This document shows positions 1 through 11,643 of a DNA stretch of 64,000 bases, piece by piece. The translations under genes and the position numbers were made by a program. Within the stretch, counting starts at the first letter, position 1. Each line of letters begins with the position of its first letter. Source of the DNA: Pseudopyrenochaeta lycopersici (lineage: Eukaryota; Ascomycota; Dothideomycetes; Pleosporales; Pseudopyrenochaetaceae); the NCBI GenBank assembly GCA_003313425.1, contig NHZP01000002.1:1736001-1800000 (forward strand), given 5' to 3'. The notes under the pieces were generated by a model. The model was not told the origin of the DNA. It searched no databases and saw only the letters and a list, made by a program, of their open reading frames with translations.

Positions 1-655
1 ATCATGGAGATACTTTTCTTCTCGTATCGATTTGGAGTGTTCCTTGACAGACCGCCATTTCTGAACCTTCTTTCAAGAAAAGGCTTCCACCTAGCATCTC
101 TCCGAATACCTCTCCGGCTACGGCACATGTTCCCCAACGAATCGTAGCTTGAATCCTTGTTCATCCCTGCATTCTTTTGTTACACCTTGATTCAAGTGTT
201 GCACTTCGTCTGTATTATCCGCCGCCACGTTGTTTACCGCTGCTGGAAATGTAAACTGCAAAGCTAATCTCAAGCCTTTCTTGGGCCCGGGGAAGGCCTA
301 CCTTTGCCGCTTGTACTCCCTTTCTACCTAATCATTATCTCATTCCAGTTCCACTTCGTCTGACCCAGTCCTTCTTGACGCCACCCGTCTATCCGTACGG
401 GCCGTTGCAACTCTGATTGTCTTTTCCCAGGCCTTTTGCGTCCGCCAACTAGGCATCCACCCCTGCCAGCCACCTACCAAACTCCCGTCACAGACTATTT
501 AACATCGAGTGACGACGTTGGTGTTTTCTTTCCAGAGCTTTCCCATCTCACCCTTCTCTACACAGCTTCTGTGCCAGCGACAAGCTACGGACCCGCCGTC
601 TCCATTGATATCACCACGTCGAACACACAAATCTAACAGCAACGCGGCTCTCATC
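1..655. other. 5' flank / leader-like region, no gene seen
   Basis: This stretch is rich in pyrimidine tracts, as is common in fungal promoters and 5' leaders, and lies directly upstream of the possible small gene at 656. Short open frames (for example 436-636) show no recognisable composition or motif. I see no RNA gene or repeat. Part of it may be the leader of the 656 gene, which could contain untranslated introns, but no boundary can be fixed. Confidence 0.4.
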
Positions 656-902
656 ATGACTGCCTCAAAGAACACCCAACCTGACCTCGTCAATTCGCAC
701 AATATGAACGCTACAACATGCTCACCAACTCTCACATCGCCACAAGCCTGCTCAAGAGGAGACCCACCATCTCCCCCACCTCAGCCTCCACCGAGCCCGG
801 TAGGCTGGAACCGTCCATTCTCAGTAAGTTATATCGCCAGGGCTGTCAACGTTAACTGACCTCCATGCCAAGCTTGACTCCCTTGCGCCGCTTGAGATCT
901 AA
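656..902 (+). CDS. Possible small proline-rich protein, 65 aa, two exons
   Basis: I do not recognise this protein. Candidate exons are 656-823 and 873-902, separated by a 49-nt intron 824-872 with a strong GTAAGT donor, a TTAACTGAC branch region and an AAG acceptor, phase 0. The ATG at 656 has A at -3. The product is 65 aa: a Ser/Thr/Asn-rich start, a proline run (PPSPPPQPPPSP, about residues 38-49), then a tail GWNRPFS joined across the intron to LDSLAPLEI. The splice turns a ragged frame into a compact protein with a sharp stop, which is the main support. The preceding 5' sequence looks like a long leader. There is no signal peptide or membrane segment. It could also be an upstream open frame or a chance ORF in a long transcript, and without a homology search it remains tentative. 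Confidence 0.4.
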
Positions 903-2159
903 ACTCCGAGGTGACGATAGTTATAGGTGAGTACAGCGAACGCCGCGGCACTTGGCTTCACTGACCTTACTTACACAGACTCGCAGGTTCCCCTTTCCTA
1001 TGCGCAACGCCTTACTTCTTTCCATTTGACTGTAACATCAGCATTCCCTTTGCTACAAAATTTACATTCCTTTTCGTGGCGTACCCTTTCAAGATTAGGA
1101 CTCGCAACAGTGGTGTTAGAGGCTACTAAGGCTGTGTTTTTTTGGAGCATATTACTCACGTATAAATACGTTTGACAGTTGTCCTGTCGTGTGCTGGAAA
1201 GTAATTGGCCTACTTCAGGTCAGATAATTGTATGACGTTCAACACCGCGCACTTCCGTGGTCTCCATTCCTTTGATTATCTACATAGTCTTGGTGCCACA
1301 CATCTTGTATCATCTACAGAACTTGTAAACCGAATGGCTCTTGATCCTCTTGGGTTCTCGGTGTGATTTCATCTACCAAGTACAACCGACGAATGTGTAA
1401 CGTAACACTTGTAACGCTAGAAGAAGACCGAATCAAGACCGCAGTTGCGAGCGGGGCTTGATCTGGTTCCTCACATCGACTTGGCCCTACTGACAATATG
1501 CTCCCATCCATCGACCGCTCCGGATCGCATTCGACTCTTTATCAAGTGCTCCATCCCCAACTGTTCGGTCGCGCGCTGCTGAGGCACTCAGAAGCTAAAA
1601 CTGCGTGACAACAGTCGCAAGTTGCTTGCTTTTGAGAAACTTCTTCGATTACCTTTTGTAGAACCATAGCAGCTTCCAGGCATGCTACAGGTATAGAAGA
1701 GCCATTGCGAAGCTCCTATATGTGAACTTCGTCGTGCCCACAACGATGGCCTGTCTCGCTTACTGTACTAGCGCGCACTAGTCGCGTCACCTTTTCCAGA
1801 TAGGCAAACCCAGATTGATGCTCCACTCAACCTCACCGCCGTACCATATACACCAACACATTCGGCGTGTGGTCACTGCTTTACGAAACATCCTTTCCAT
1901 CATAATTCGTCCCCTTCTGCGGACACTTTCTAAGAGGCAGTCACAGTCCAGGCGATAAGGTTACACCGCAAGACCTGTCTGCGCTTGCACGGGATCTCCC
2001 GCACAGCTCTCCGCCACCAGCGGCTAACTGCTGTGGCCCGACAACATCTGCGTTTCCTTTCATACTTGATCAAGAGGGCAGACAATCTTCTTGTCATTCT
2101 GTACGCTGACCATTCAGTACTAACATTTAAGCTTGCCCAAATTGGGTCAGACCGCTACT
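903..2159. other. Intergenic region upstream of the DDX60-like helicase gene
   Basis: No supported gene. Short open frames at 927-1175, 1314-1511 (-) and 1985-2173 have no recognisable product. A textbook branch site and acceptor (TACTAACATTTAAG) ends at 2131, just before the helicase ATG at 2160. This suggests a 5' UTR intron or an extra upstream coding exon, but I could not identify a matching donor. Confidence 0.4.
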
Positions 2160-5100
2160 ATGGCAAGCCCTAGTGTTACGAAGATAGACACAACGAACCA
2201 GGTCCTTCAATGGTACTCTAAGCTCTACAGTCGCCGTGTAGATCTTGTTGGCGACTTTGCGGGCAGCGAGCGATTCCTCGTACACGGCGAGTCACTTCTT
2301 CTTCACTGCTTCAGCGATCCACACATCGATTTCGACCCGGGGTACCAATTGTTACATGCAACATACGCTGTCGAAAAGTTTTTGCACGGTCTGGTGTCAC
2401 GATGCTGCAACTTCCACATTGCTTTTTTCGACAATCATCAGGAGCTTTGCATACCTCAAGACGCATCACCTATGATTAGTGAGAAGTATCTACTTGCACG
2501 AGCAGCTATCATCCGCCACTTAGAGGTCAACTTGCCGGACGTCATTCCGGATATTGAGGTCAACAAATTTCCTTCGACAACATCTGACGCATTCACGAAT
2601 TATCTGCAATCAACAGACATTTACTTTGTCTTGTGTCATGATGGCGCTTCTTTCAAGGATATTCGGAAGCGAATGATCCTGAATCAAGATCCGGACACAC
2701 TACAGAATGACGATAAAAGTCTTGATGAGCGTCAACAAGAATACAAAGCTGTTTTTCGATCGCTGATATACAGTTTCATGCAGCAAGGTTACAGTGCTGC
2801 CTTGGTCAACGGCTTAGAATGGGTTGATACTAAGGTCGTAACAACGGTATTGGAACATACGCGTTCATTGGACCTTAGCATCATACCCGCACAGCTCACT
2901 CTTAATGAAAATGCGGCTGATGAGTTGGAGCTAGCAGACTTGCGTGACTCTCTGCAAAAGATCAGGAAGTCATGTGAGCAGCTGTTGACGGAGCGCGAGT
3001 ATCTCACCGTCTTGGTCGTCTCCAAGCTAGTATCATCAGGTCACAAGGATCTCTCCGTCGCACTACTTCACCACACTGCATTACTCTCAGAGCTCCGCCT
3101 CTCTGATCGACTCATTGGTTCTGGTACGTTTCATCAGTGCTCAGCATGTCTAGCCAAATTTGCTGGATAGCAGATGGAAAGACACATAGGGGCATTCAGG
3201 CTTGCCATAATATTCTGCTAACTAGGAATATAGGTACACTAGAGTCGCAGGAATACCCTGTATTCGTACTCGACTTCTGCTGTGAAGCACGTAAGTACCT
3301 TGGTAGTACAGCTTGGGCAGAGGCATTCGCTGGCCACCCCGAATGCGATGTTGCGGATCTTATTGATGGACGACTTTTGGCTTTCTGCATACAGAACCCA
3401 TCATCAGAGCACATTGAACAATTCACAACTTTGCAACAGGCTGTGGCGGCTTTGGCTGGTCAAGGGCTACCAGACCAACCAATCAAAGGCTCAGGAAACG
3501 ATAGCTCACTCGTGAGCGACAGCCAGACCGATGACACTACATCATATTCCGTACTTCCCTTTTCGAACGATATCTTTAACGAACATCTTTCCCCTATTCG
3601 GCTCGATGTGTCTCGATCGGGTGGCAAAGCAGACCCTACCTCAGCTACGATCTTTCGCGAAGTGTTGCACTGGCAGAACCAACGTTCACTTAACCAGAAA
3701 TCAAGAGTTATACCCGAGAAGGACCCCAAAATAGCGAAGAAGGCACTTCGCCGAAATCAATTTTTCATGGCTGAAATGACTTCCTATGCTGCTAGCCTCA
3801 CCAACGCTGTTGGCAAAGTGCTTGAACCTGAGACTATCACGCTTGCAGATAAGTCCAAATCAGGTGTTTCAAAGTCTTTGGCTCCAACCCCAGTTCCTGA
3901 AAATAAACGGCCAAAACAGCAGCAAACCAAGAGCAGCAAGAATATAAACGCCGCCAAACAGGCCATGATGGCTGACATCGCAGCGACTTCCAAACGCAAG
4001 GATGAAGATAGTGCCAAGCAGCTCTATCACGCCTGGGGCGTGTTTTGTGATGGTCTAGAGAAGCAGGTAGATCTGCCCTCTCGATATAACAAAGCCCGAC
4101 AATACCTCGCCAATTTGAACAGTGCCTCGAAGCGTCAGATTCTCGAACCGGACGTGCGCGTTTACATGCTCAATGTCCTCTTAGAAATGTGGATACGCTT
4201 CTGCAAAGATGGTGGGAAAGAAAAGGGGCTATACGTCGCCGCTCTTATCTTTGACACAGTCAGGACGTTGTGTAGCCTCTCCAGTGTCACCAAGACAATC
4301 GCATCGTGCCTTGCCAGTACTGTAAGTAAGACTACAAAATATAAGCACACCCTGTTGGCCTTTATTGAGGTGCACTGTGTAGCTTTTCCGTTCTTGTCTG
4401 TTTTGAGCTACACAATGTCTTTCTAGGAACTCATACATCTGTTCAGCCATAATTTTGCTGACGATTCAAACTTAGGTTGAGCAATTGAAATTACCTACTC
4501 TACAAGTACCAAAGATCGAGGGTGACCGAAGACTACCATTTAAATTTGTCCTGGTGCATACTGCAGTCTCGGATCTTGGTCTAACGTTGTCCCCTGAGGA
4601 CTTTCAGCTGCTACATTGTGGGCCTTATTTCGACCGCACTATCGATTCAGCGCCTGACCCACGTGTACCTTTCGAACCAGATGCGTGGCAACGACGTGTT
4701 CTGGATGAGATCGACGCACGTCGCAGCTTGCTAGTCATCGCGCCCACGTCCGCTGGTAAAACCTTCATTTCGTTTTACGCCATGAAGCAAGTGCTAGAGG
4801 CCAATAATGACGACGTGTTGGTATATGTTGCACCTACGAAAGCACTGGTAAATCAAATTGCTGCTGAAGTCCAGGCTCGCTTTTCAAAGAATTATAAGTA
4901 TAGTCAATCCGTATGGGGCATCCATACGCGAGACACTCGTATCAATAACCCTACTGGTTGTCAGATCTTGGTGACCGTACCTCATATTCTCCAAATCATG
5001 CTTCTGGCGCCAAGCAATGCTAAAGGCTGGTCAGAACGCGTTAAATGGATCATTTTCGATGAAGTGCATTGTATAGGCCAAGCCGAAGACGGTCTAATTT

Positions 5101-8100
5101 GGGAACAGCTACTTCTCATGGCTCCCTGTCCGATCATTGCGCTCTCCGCTACTATTGGTAATGCTGAAGCTTTCAATGACTGGCTGGCATCTACTCAAAA
5201 AGCTGCCGGGAATGAGCTTGTCATGGTGCAACATCCACATAGGTACTCAGATCTTAGGAAATTCTTCTACGCCCCACCTACCAATCGCGAGCCGGCCGCG
5301 TATTTGCCTCTCCCAACTCAACGGTCCTTTGCGCAGCTCGGATTAGATGAGCATTCCGGATTCTCTTTCCTGTAAGTAAGATCATATTACATGTCTCGCA
5401 TATGTGTCGAGATATCCCAGCGCGCCTCTCCCTCGCATCTCAATTGGCATACAGGCTTGGAAGGCACGTAATGTGCTTCGAAAACGTACCTAGTATTTCA
5501 GATTCCAAGGCAGCTTCCCGTAAATCATTCATTAACATCAACTCCAGACATCCCGTAGCCAGTCTGATCAATCGCACTCGTGGACTACCGAGCGATTTGA
5601 CTCTTGAGGCACGTGACTGCCTTACATTATGGCAGAGCATGTGTAGATATCAGAATGCACAGTATCCCGTCGATGAGTCTCTGAATCCTTCTAAGGCGCT
5701 GCCAACTGTCGTAAAAAAGGCAGATATTATCAAATGGCAATCTGCCCTCAAAGCAGTGCTCGCTGCATGGATGGCAGATGATGATTCGCCCTTCGAGGAA
5801 GTGCGAAAGGACTTGAGCAAGTCTATCGCAGATTGTAATTTCCAGCCACAGAGCGATAAGGAAGCTGGCGATGACAACGAAGCTGATGAGATAGAGATCA
5901 GCCATGACATACATAGTATCCTTCCCCTTTTGGCGGAGCTACAAGTGCAGGATGCGCTTCCAGGCATCATTTTTAATTACGATCGCGCGGTCTGCGAGAA
6001 GATGTGTCAGGTTGTACTAAAGCAACTTTCAGAAGCAGAAACTGTTTGGAAGGAAACGAGTCCAAAGTGGAAAGAGAAGCTGAAAGCATGGGAAGAGTGG
6101 AAAAAAGAGGTGACAAAGCGAGAGAAGCAAGGCCTTCGCGGAGAAGCGTCGAAAGGTATGACAAAACAGGACCAGATGAGAGAAGCAGCGAGTGTTGAAG
6201 TCAGCGCCTTTGCGTCGTTCGACCCCAATAAACCTCTTGATGGATTCCACTTTGCGGACAACAAGAAATTGTCACAGGAAGAATTTGAGACCCATGCGAA
6301 AGAACTGCGATATCGAGGGGTTGAAGAATGGCTGATTGATGGCCTCAGGAGGGGCGTTGGTGTTCATCACGCTGGTATGAACCGTAAATACCGGTATTGT
6401 GTTGAAATGTTCTTCCGAAAAGGTACGTTTGGTCTCTTAGTATGGGCAGCTTTTCAAGGATGTCTAATGGTGTAACTGGATGCCTATGCGTTGCCTCTCA
6501 GAAGTCCACTAGTGTGGCGCTCTGTATTGGGCCTGGCATATGCATTTACTTCTTTCCACAACTTTCCTGGCCGCAGCCGTATCATGCTGTACACTGCTGA
6601 CGAAAAGCACATTCAGGTTATTTGAGGGTTGTTATTGCCACCGGCACGCTCGCTTTGGGTATTAACATGCCATGCAAGACTGTGATCTTCTCCGGGGATT
6701 CAGTATTCTTGACTGCCCTTAATTTCCGCCAAGCCGCCGGTCGTGCTGGTCGCCGAGGTTTTGATATGCTCGGAAACGTTGTCTTCCACGGAGTGTCGCT
6801 CAGTAAGATCCACACGCTCATCAGTTCTCGTCTACCCGATCTTAATGGACATTTCCCTATCACAACGACGCTGGTCCTTCGACTATTTACGTTGTTACAG
6901 TCGTCTGAGAATTCGCCCTTCGCTGTGCGTTGTGTTCACGCACTGCTATCACAGCCGCGACTATACCTGGGCGGAGAGGATGCGAAGATGACGGTACTCC
7001 ATCATCTACGATTCTCCATTGAGTATCTCCGTAGACAGCACCTGCTAGATTCACAGGGTGTGCCCCTAAATTTCGCGGGCGCTGTTAGTCATCTTTACTT
7101 CACAGAGAACTCCTCACTCGCCTTCCACGCATTGCTCAAGGATGGATACTTCCATGAGCTATGTGCAAAGTTTGACGATAACTCAGAGACAGTAAAACGC
7201 GAGCTTATGCTCACAATGGCACATCTATTTGGGCGGCGCCATTGCAGACAAGCAGATATGGAGTCTGTACAAGATATAGTAAAGAAGAGCACTTCTATAG
7301 TGTTTCTACCTCCTTTACCGGCACAGGCCGCGAACGTACTGCGCCGCCACAATAAGAATACGCTCGACATATTCACGGCCTATGTCCGAACATTCGTGGA
7401 TCAACACGTCGAGGAGCTAGATAATACCCTCCCCTTGACCACGGTCACTGTTGGTGGGGAGTCTTCTCCCACGAGCGGCCTTAAGCCGAAACCACTTCCA
7501 ACAGTTCGATCTTTGTTCGTTGCACTATCAGGGCACGATGATAGGTTCGAATCTATTCACGACCTCTGCACTACGACTCGTTCGGGAGTCTTCCTCGAGG
7601 AAGCCGTCGTACCTCATGTCGGTCTTTATCCAGAAGATTCCGATCTGCCCTTGAACGCATATTTATATGACTTCTTCAACGCTGGGGACGTTAATGCTCT
7701 CATCACGGCGAACAAGATCCGTCGTGGAGATATCTGGTTCGTATTGAATGACCTGAGTATGACATTGGCGACGATCACGACGAGTTTATCCAGCTTTCTG
7801 GGTCTCGCAGCGGAGTCTGATCTCGACTTCATCGACGTGCGAGGTGGAGGTGACGAAGAGGAAGAGAACAGGGAAGACAAAATGCTACCAAGTGACACCG
7901 CGACAGAGGCTAGCTTGTCGACCAACGTGTCCTCAAACAGAGGTACGATCAAGCAGGATCTGCCTGTGCAAGTCAAGAAGACTAAGAAGAAAGTTGCCGA
8001 GTCTTGGGACGATGAGGAATCTGAGGAAGACTCCGAAGACACTGCCAGTGACTGGGACGCCGGCGACGATAGCCAACAGGAGCCACCAACCTGGGAGGAG

Positions 8101-8184
8101 GGTGCTGGCCTGTTGAATGTGCTTAAGGCGTTCAAGGCACTCAAGGAGGACTTCGACATCAAGTTCAAGGCCATGTGGGCTTAA
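2160..8184 (+). CDS. DDX60-like SKI2-family DExH RNA helicase, 1827 aa, five exons
   Basis: Predicted ATP-dependent RNA helicase of the SKI2-like group related to animal DDX60. Exons: 2160-3123, 3234-4321, 4476-5371, 5455-6422 and 6617-8184; summed length 5484 nt is a multiple of three and every junction keeps frame. Helicase core: motif I APTSAGKT (about residues 773-780), motif II DEVH (879-882), motif III SAT (908-910), then after an insertion the second RecA half with GLRRGVGVHHAGMNRKYR, ATGTLALGINMP and motif VI QAAGRAGRRG (1344-1353). The long N-terminal region contains the family's GDFAGSE and FLHGLV segments and FHIAFFDNHQE. The C-terminus is a Glu/Asp/Ser-rich linker, then a WEEGAGLLNVLKAFKALKED-like end. 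DDX60 in animals is linked to antiviral RNA sensing; the role of the fungal form is not established. I start at ATG 2160 because the frame upstream lacks an ATG. An extra 5' exon is possible. Confidence 0.9.
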
Positions 8185-9447
8185 ATTTACCGCCTCAATG
8201 TATCCGAGGCGGAATGGCTTCAGCACGTTTCGAATATATCATGTAGTAGATCTAAGTCTCTAGATAGTAGTCGAGTCTCGTTCGTTTTCAAGATAAAGAA
8301 AAGCAAGGATCAAATTGTAGAACTAGATGCTATATATAACCACGTAGTAGAGTATGAATTGACGAACATCTCTCACCACCTGTGGACTATAGCTTATTGC
8401 CTTCATAAGTTCCCTCTACGTTGAGCGATGGATACTTTCTTTATCATGATATATTTGCACATCACCAAAGACTCAGGAGCCCTTGCGCTTCTTTTACAGC
8501 ACGTGCCAATCTATAGGCTTTATACAAAGAAGCAGTTCATCCTGCCATATAAAAGTACACTGCTTGACTAACTAAGATCGAGTTGTACCATTCTCATATT
8601 ACATATTCCTTCCGGACAAGTAAAGACTTTGCTCCAAAAAGAGTGTGAAGATGAGATATAAGAAGATGGGGCACTGTGTAGGTCAACGATGTATTGAGAA
8701 CGGGTCGAAGCAGGATAAGATGCTTGGAATTTAGTTTGTTTGCACTGCAGAATCGATTGAGTTGGAGATATGGACCAAGACCCGTAATCGGGTAAGACGG
8801 CGAAACGGATGCAACAGACTACGCAAGAGTGTAGCAACTTCAAGACCTCTCTCTGTATTTGTTGCGCAATGGGCAAGTCTGGTAATGATGGGTCCCCAAT
8901 AGATATAGACAATACATTTACATTTCATGCGAAGAGCATTAGAAAGTAGGCATGGGCTTGACGATTATGCATTATTCCTCTATAATACTCAACGTTTGTT
9001 TTGCGTATGTCAACCGCATCATTCCAAAAAGAACCCCAACACCAATGGCCGGATGTAATATCCGGAACCGGATGACCCTACTCTTACATGCTTTTATCGT
9101 GACACAGGGGACCCAGCAGTCAAGTCAAAGTAGCGTGGGACCCCCAAAAACATCGCAATTACAATGAGATATGAAAATGTTGGCCCTCCAGGGTGATTTG
9201 TCGTGTCAAGAACGAATTGGGTAGGAAGCATGGCATTGTGGAGCTTCCTGTTGTCATGACTCAGCCTCAATGACCATGAAGAGGTCCCAAGGTTAAGTTT
9301 GTTGTGTGTGGCCTTCCGTTAAGCTCTGAAGATGGCTTCGAAAGAGGTGTGTCGTTGTGCGGGACCTCGTGGTCATCCTCTAACTCGTCCCCGGCACGGA
9401 TTCCACACCGCTGCGCTCCAATTCTCACGCCGGCCGCTCCGATGAGC
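8185..9447. other. Convergent 3' intergenic region, no gene seen
   Basis: This lies between the stops of the helicase (+) and the elongase (-), so both 3' UTRs and polyadenylation sites must fall here. It is AT-richer than its flanks. Open frames at 8568-8912 (-) and 8952-9167 are short with no coding character. I see no RNA gene or repeat. Confidence 0.45.
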
Positions 9448-10656
9448 TTAGGCCTTGCGGCTCCTTGTGGCTCGTCCGTTAGGAGTTCCGTTGGGGGAAG
9501 CGCCTGTCGCGTGGCCATTAGCAACCACCTGGCCAACACGCGAGGTAGAAAGACGCCTGCGGGCTTCACCAACAGTCGGGACCTTCTCATCCTTCATCTC
9601 CACAAGCGCGGATGTAGCCCTGCGGCGGCCCTTGGGCACTGGCTTCTTGTACGTTGCGAAGTAGAAGGCGAGGAAGAGGAACAGGTACGACGTGATGATG
9701 CAAATGCCCGCAATGGCGGCGAACTCCTCGCCAGCGCATTTGCCCATATTGGGAATGTGTGGCCAGTAGGTGCTTGTGAAGTAGGTCCACGAGGCGAAGT
9801 AGATGAAGCCTAGCGGTAATTAGTCAGTAATCGAGATGTGGAAATGTGGAATTGGTGGCACCTACCGAGATCGAGGACGAACTGGGTGATCTGGCCGACG
9901 GTAATGTACTTCTTCCACCAGATACGAATGCCGCGCGCGCTTTGGAAGTAGTACCAGTACATGACGACGTGAACAGCCAAGTTGAGGGTGATGACAGGCC
10001 ACGAGACGGGGGTGTGGCCAATGAGCTGGGTGTAGCAGAGAAGAGCGGTCGCGCCATGGTGGTAGGTGTGGAGGAAAGCTACTCAGATTAGCCTTTGTAA
10101 ATATCTGCAATTTTGGGTTCGCATACTCAGGGGCTTCTTCTTCAGGAAGAGGAAGCAGGTGTCAATCAACTCGAGAAATTTGGTAAGGTAGTTGAGCTAC
10201 GCAGGTCAGCCAAGCCGTGATACCGGTGTCCAGCGGAAAGCTTACGTAGTACAGGATAACCAACTTATCAGTCCATCCACCCTGATGGTCGCAGATCGCA
10301 AAGAAAAGGCCCTTGCGTGCGACCGTGGGAATCAACTGCTCAGCAAACAGCGCAAGCAGAACTCCACTGATGGCTGTGAGGTAAAAGTTGTGCACCTTAA
10401 ACAGGAAGCTGAGCTTGAACGGCTCGCGGTCGCGCATCAACTCTCTGCCGCCAAAGATGATAATATAGTACGTGATGAGCGTAATGGCGCATGTCTTGAA
10501 GGTCGAGAGCGGTGTCTCGCCCTGGACGAAGCGGAAATCTTGTGGCTTGTAGCCTGCGATGGGCTCAAAAGCTCGCTCGAAGATGGGCCAGAGTTCGAGG
10601 CCGAAGGGACGGTCGAGCGTCGGCACGCCGTACTGGATCCAGTCGGGCTTGCTCAT
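9448..10656 (-). CDS. ELO2: Very-long-chain fatty acid elongase, Elo2/Elo3 class, 351 aa
   Basis: ER membrane 3-keto-acyl-CoA synthase (ELO family) that extends saturated fatty acyl-CoA with malonyl-CoA to supply C22-C26 chains for sphingolipids. Exons on the minus strand: 10656-10246, 10196-10127, 10078-9866 and 9809-9448 (introns 49, 48 and 56 nt), 1056 nt in frame. The histidine box HTYHH lies at about residues 164-168, followed by [15 protein letters not shown] and a long hydrophobic run. The N-terminus has the Elo2-like blocks RPFGLELWP and GETPLSTFK, then [12 protein letters not shown] and KPL before the box. Several hydrophobic segments fit the family's multi-pass fold. The C-terminus is basic and polar (ATRSRKA), as in Elo2/Elo3. 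The ATG at 10656 starts [10 protein letters not shown]; the frame continues upstream without another ATG. The symbol follows yeast; Elo2 and Elo3 are not distinguished here. Confidence 0.93.
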
Positions 10657-11643
10657 GGTGTGCGATTGAGGAGTAGGAAGATTTGTAAGAGGGCTTGTGG
10701 AGTAGGATGGCACTCAGAAAGTGTGCGCTGTGAGAAAGGCCGGGTTGCGCCTGTATTACACTGGAACTAAGGCAGCAAACGTGAGAGCAAAAAGAAATAT
10801 GGCAGCAGCGGCCGAAGGAGCGACGAAGAAGAAGGGTGAATGAGAAGCAGATACGATCCCAATGCAGGACAGGAGGATGCGTCGTGGTGGTGGAGGGTTT
10901 TGATGTTTTTGTGAACAAAGCCGGAAAGGAGGTCGGAAATGAATGCTGGAGACTCTCCGCGATTCCCGTAGATTAGCCCAACGCGCGCCGCCGGTGGTCG
11001 TCAAAAATTACGACACGGTGCATGGCCGAGGCGAATGAGCCTCCTTTGATTGGACAAGTGAATGAGTGCGCCAATATCGCCCTCCTTTCCTGCGGTCTTG
11101 CGCTGATTCAGCTCTGCCAAGTCTTACCTACAGACCTCGACGTCTGCTACCACGGATCTTTGCTCCAGTGCAGCTGGGCTACAGCCGTGCCGTCTGACGT
11201 AGGCCGGGAGGTCTTTGGCATGTGATCAGTGTCTCTGCGCTGCGAACAACGCCGTGCCCAAGTCACCCACCGCACCCGATTGGGTTCTTATAAAAGTTGA
11301 GCAGGAGCGATCTGGAAGACTTGGCGTCCGAAAGCCGAGGCCCTCTTCACCAGCCATGTTTAGGAGAGGGCATGTCACTTGCGAGAATTTTTTACATTCC
11401 GTGTCTATCAGTGTGAAGAGAAGCCCATGTCCAGCCGTCTTTCCACTTCCATCAAAGCACTTCGTCGTACCCGGAACACCGTATGAAATCCATCTTGTTT
11501 TTAGGGGTCCAAACAAGGCGCAATCGCTGAGATGCCAACATGAACTACAATCCAGCCCGACACAGAAACAAGGTAAGAGAAGTGAAGAAAAACAGTGATT
11601 CACCAACCGCAAAGAGGAGATATGTGAACATGTGCAACAATGG
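10657..11643. other. Intergenic: ELO2 promoter and RTS1 3' UTR
   Basis: Both flanking genes are on the minus strand, so this holds the 3' end of RTS1 and the promoter/leader of the elongase gene. A 242-codon open frame on the minus strand (11226-11954) overlaps it but lacks coding character and overlaps the last RTS1 exon in another frame. I see no RNA gene. Confidence 0.4.

Noticed and set aside
5372..5420. 49-nt version of the third helicase intron ending at CCCAG
   Set aside because: It shifts the reading frame; the 83-nt intron 5372-5454 keeps frame and joins FSFL to LGRHVMCFEN.
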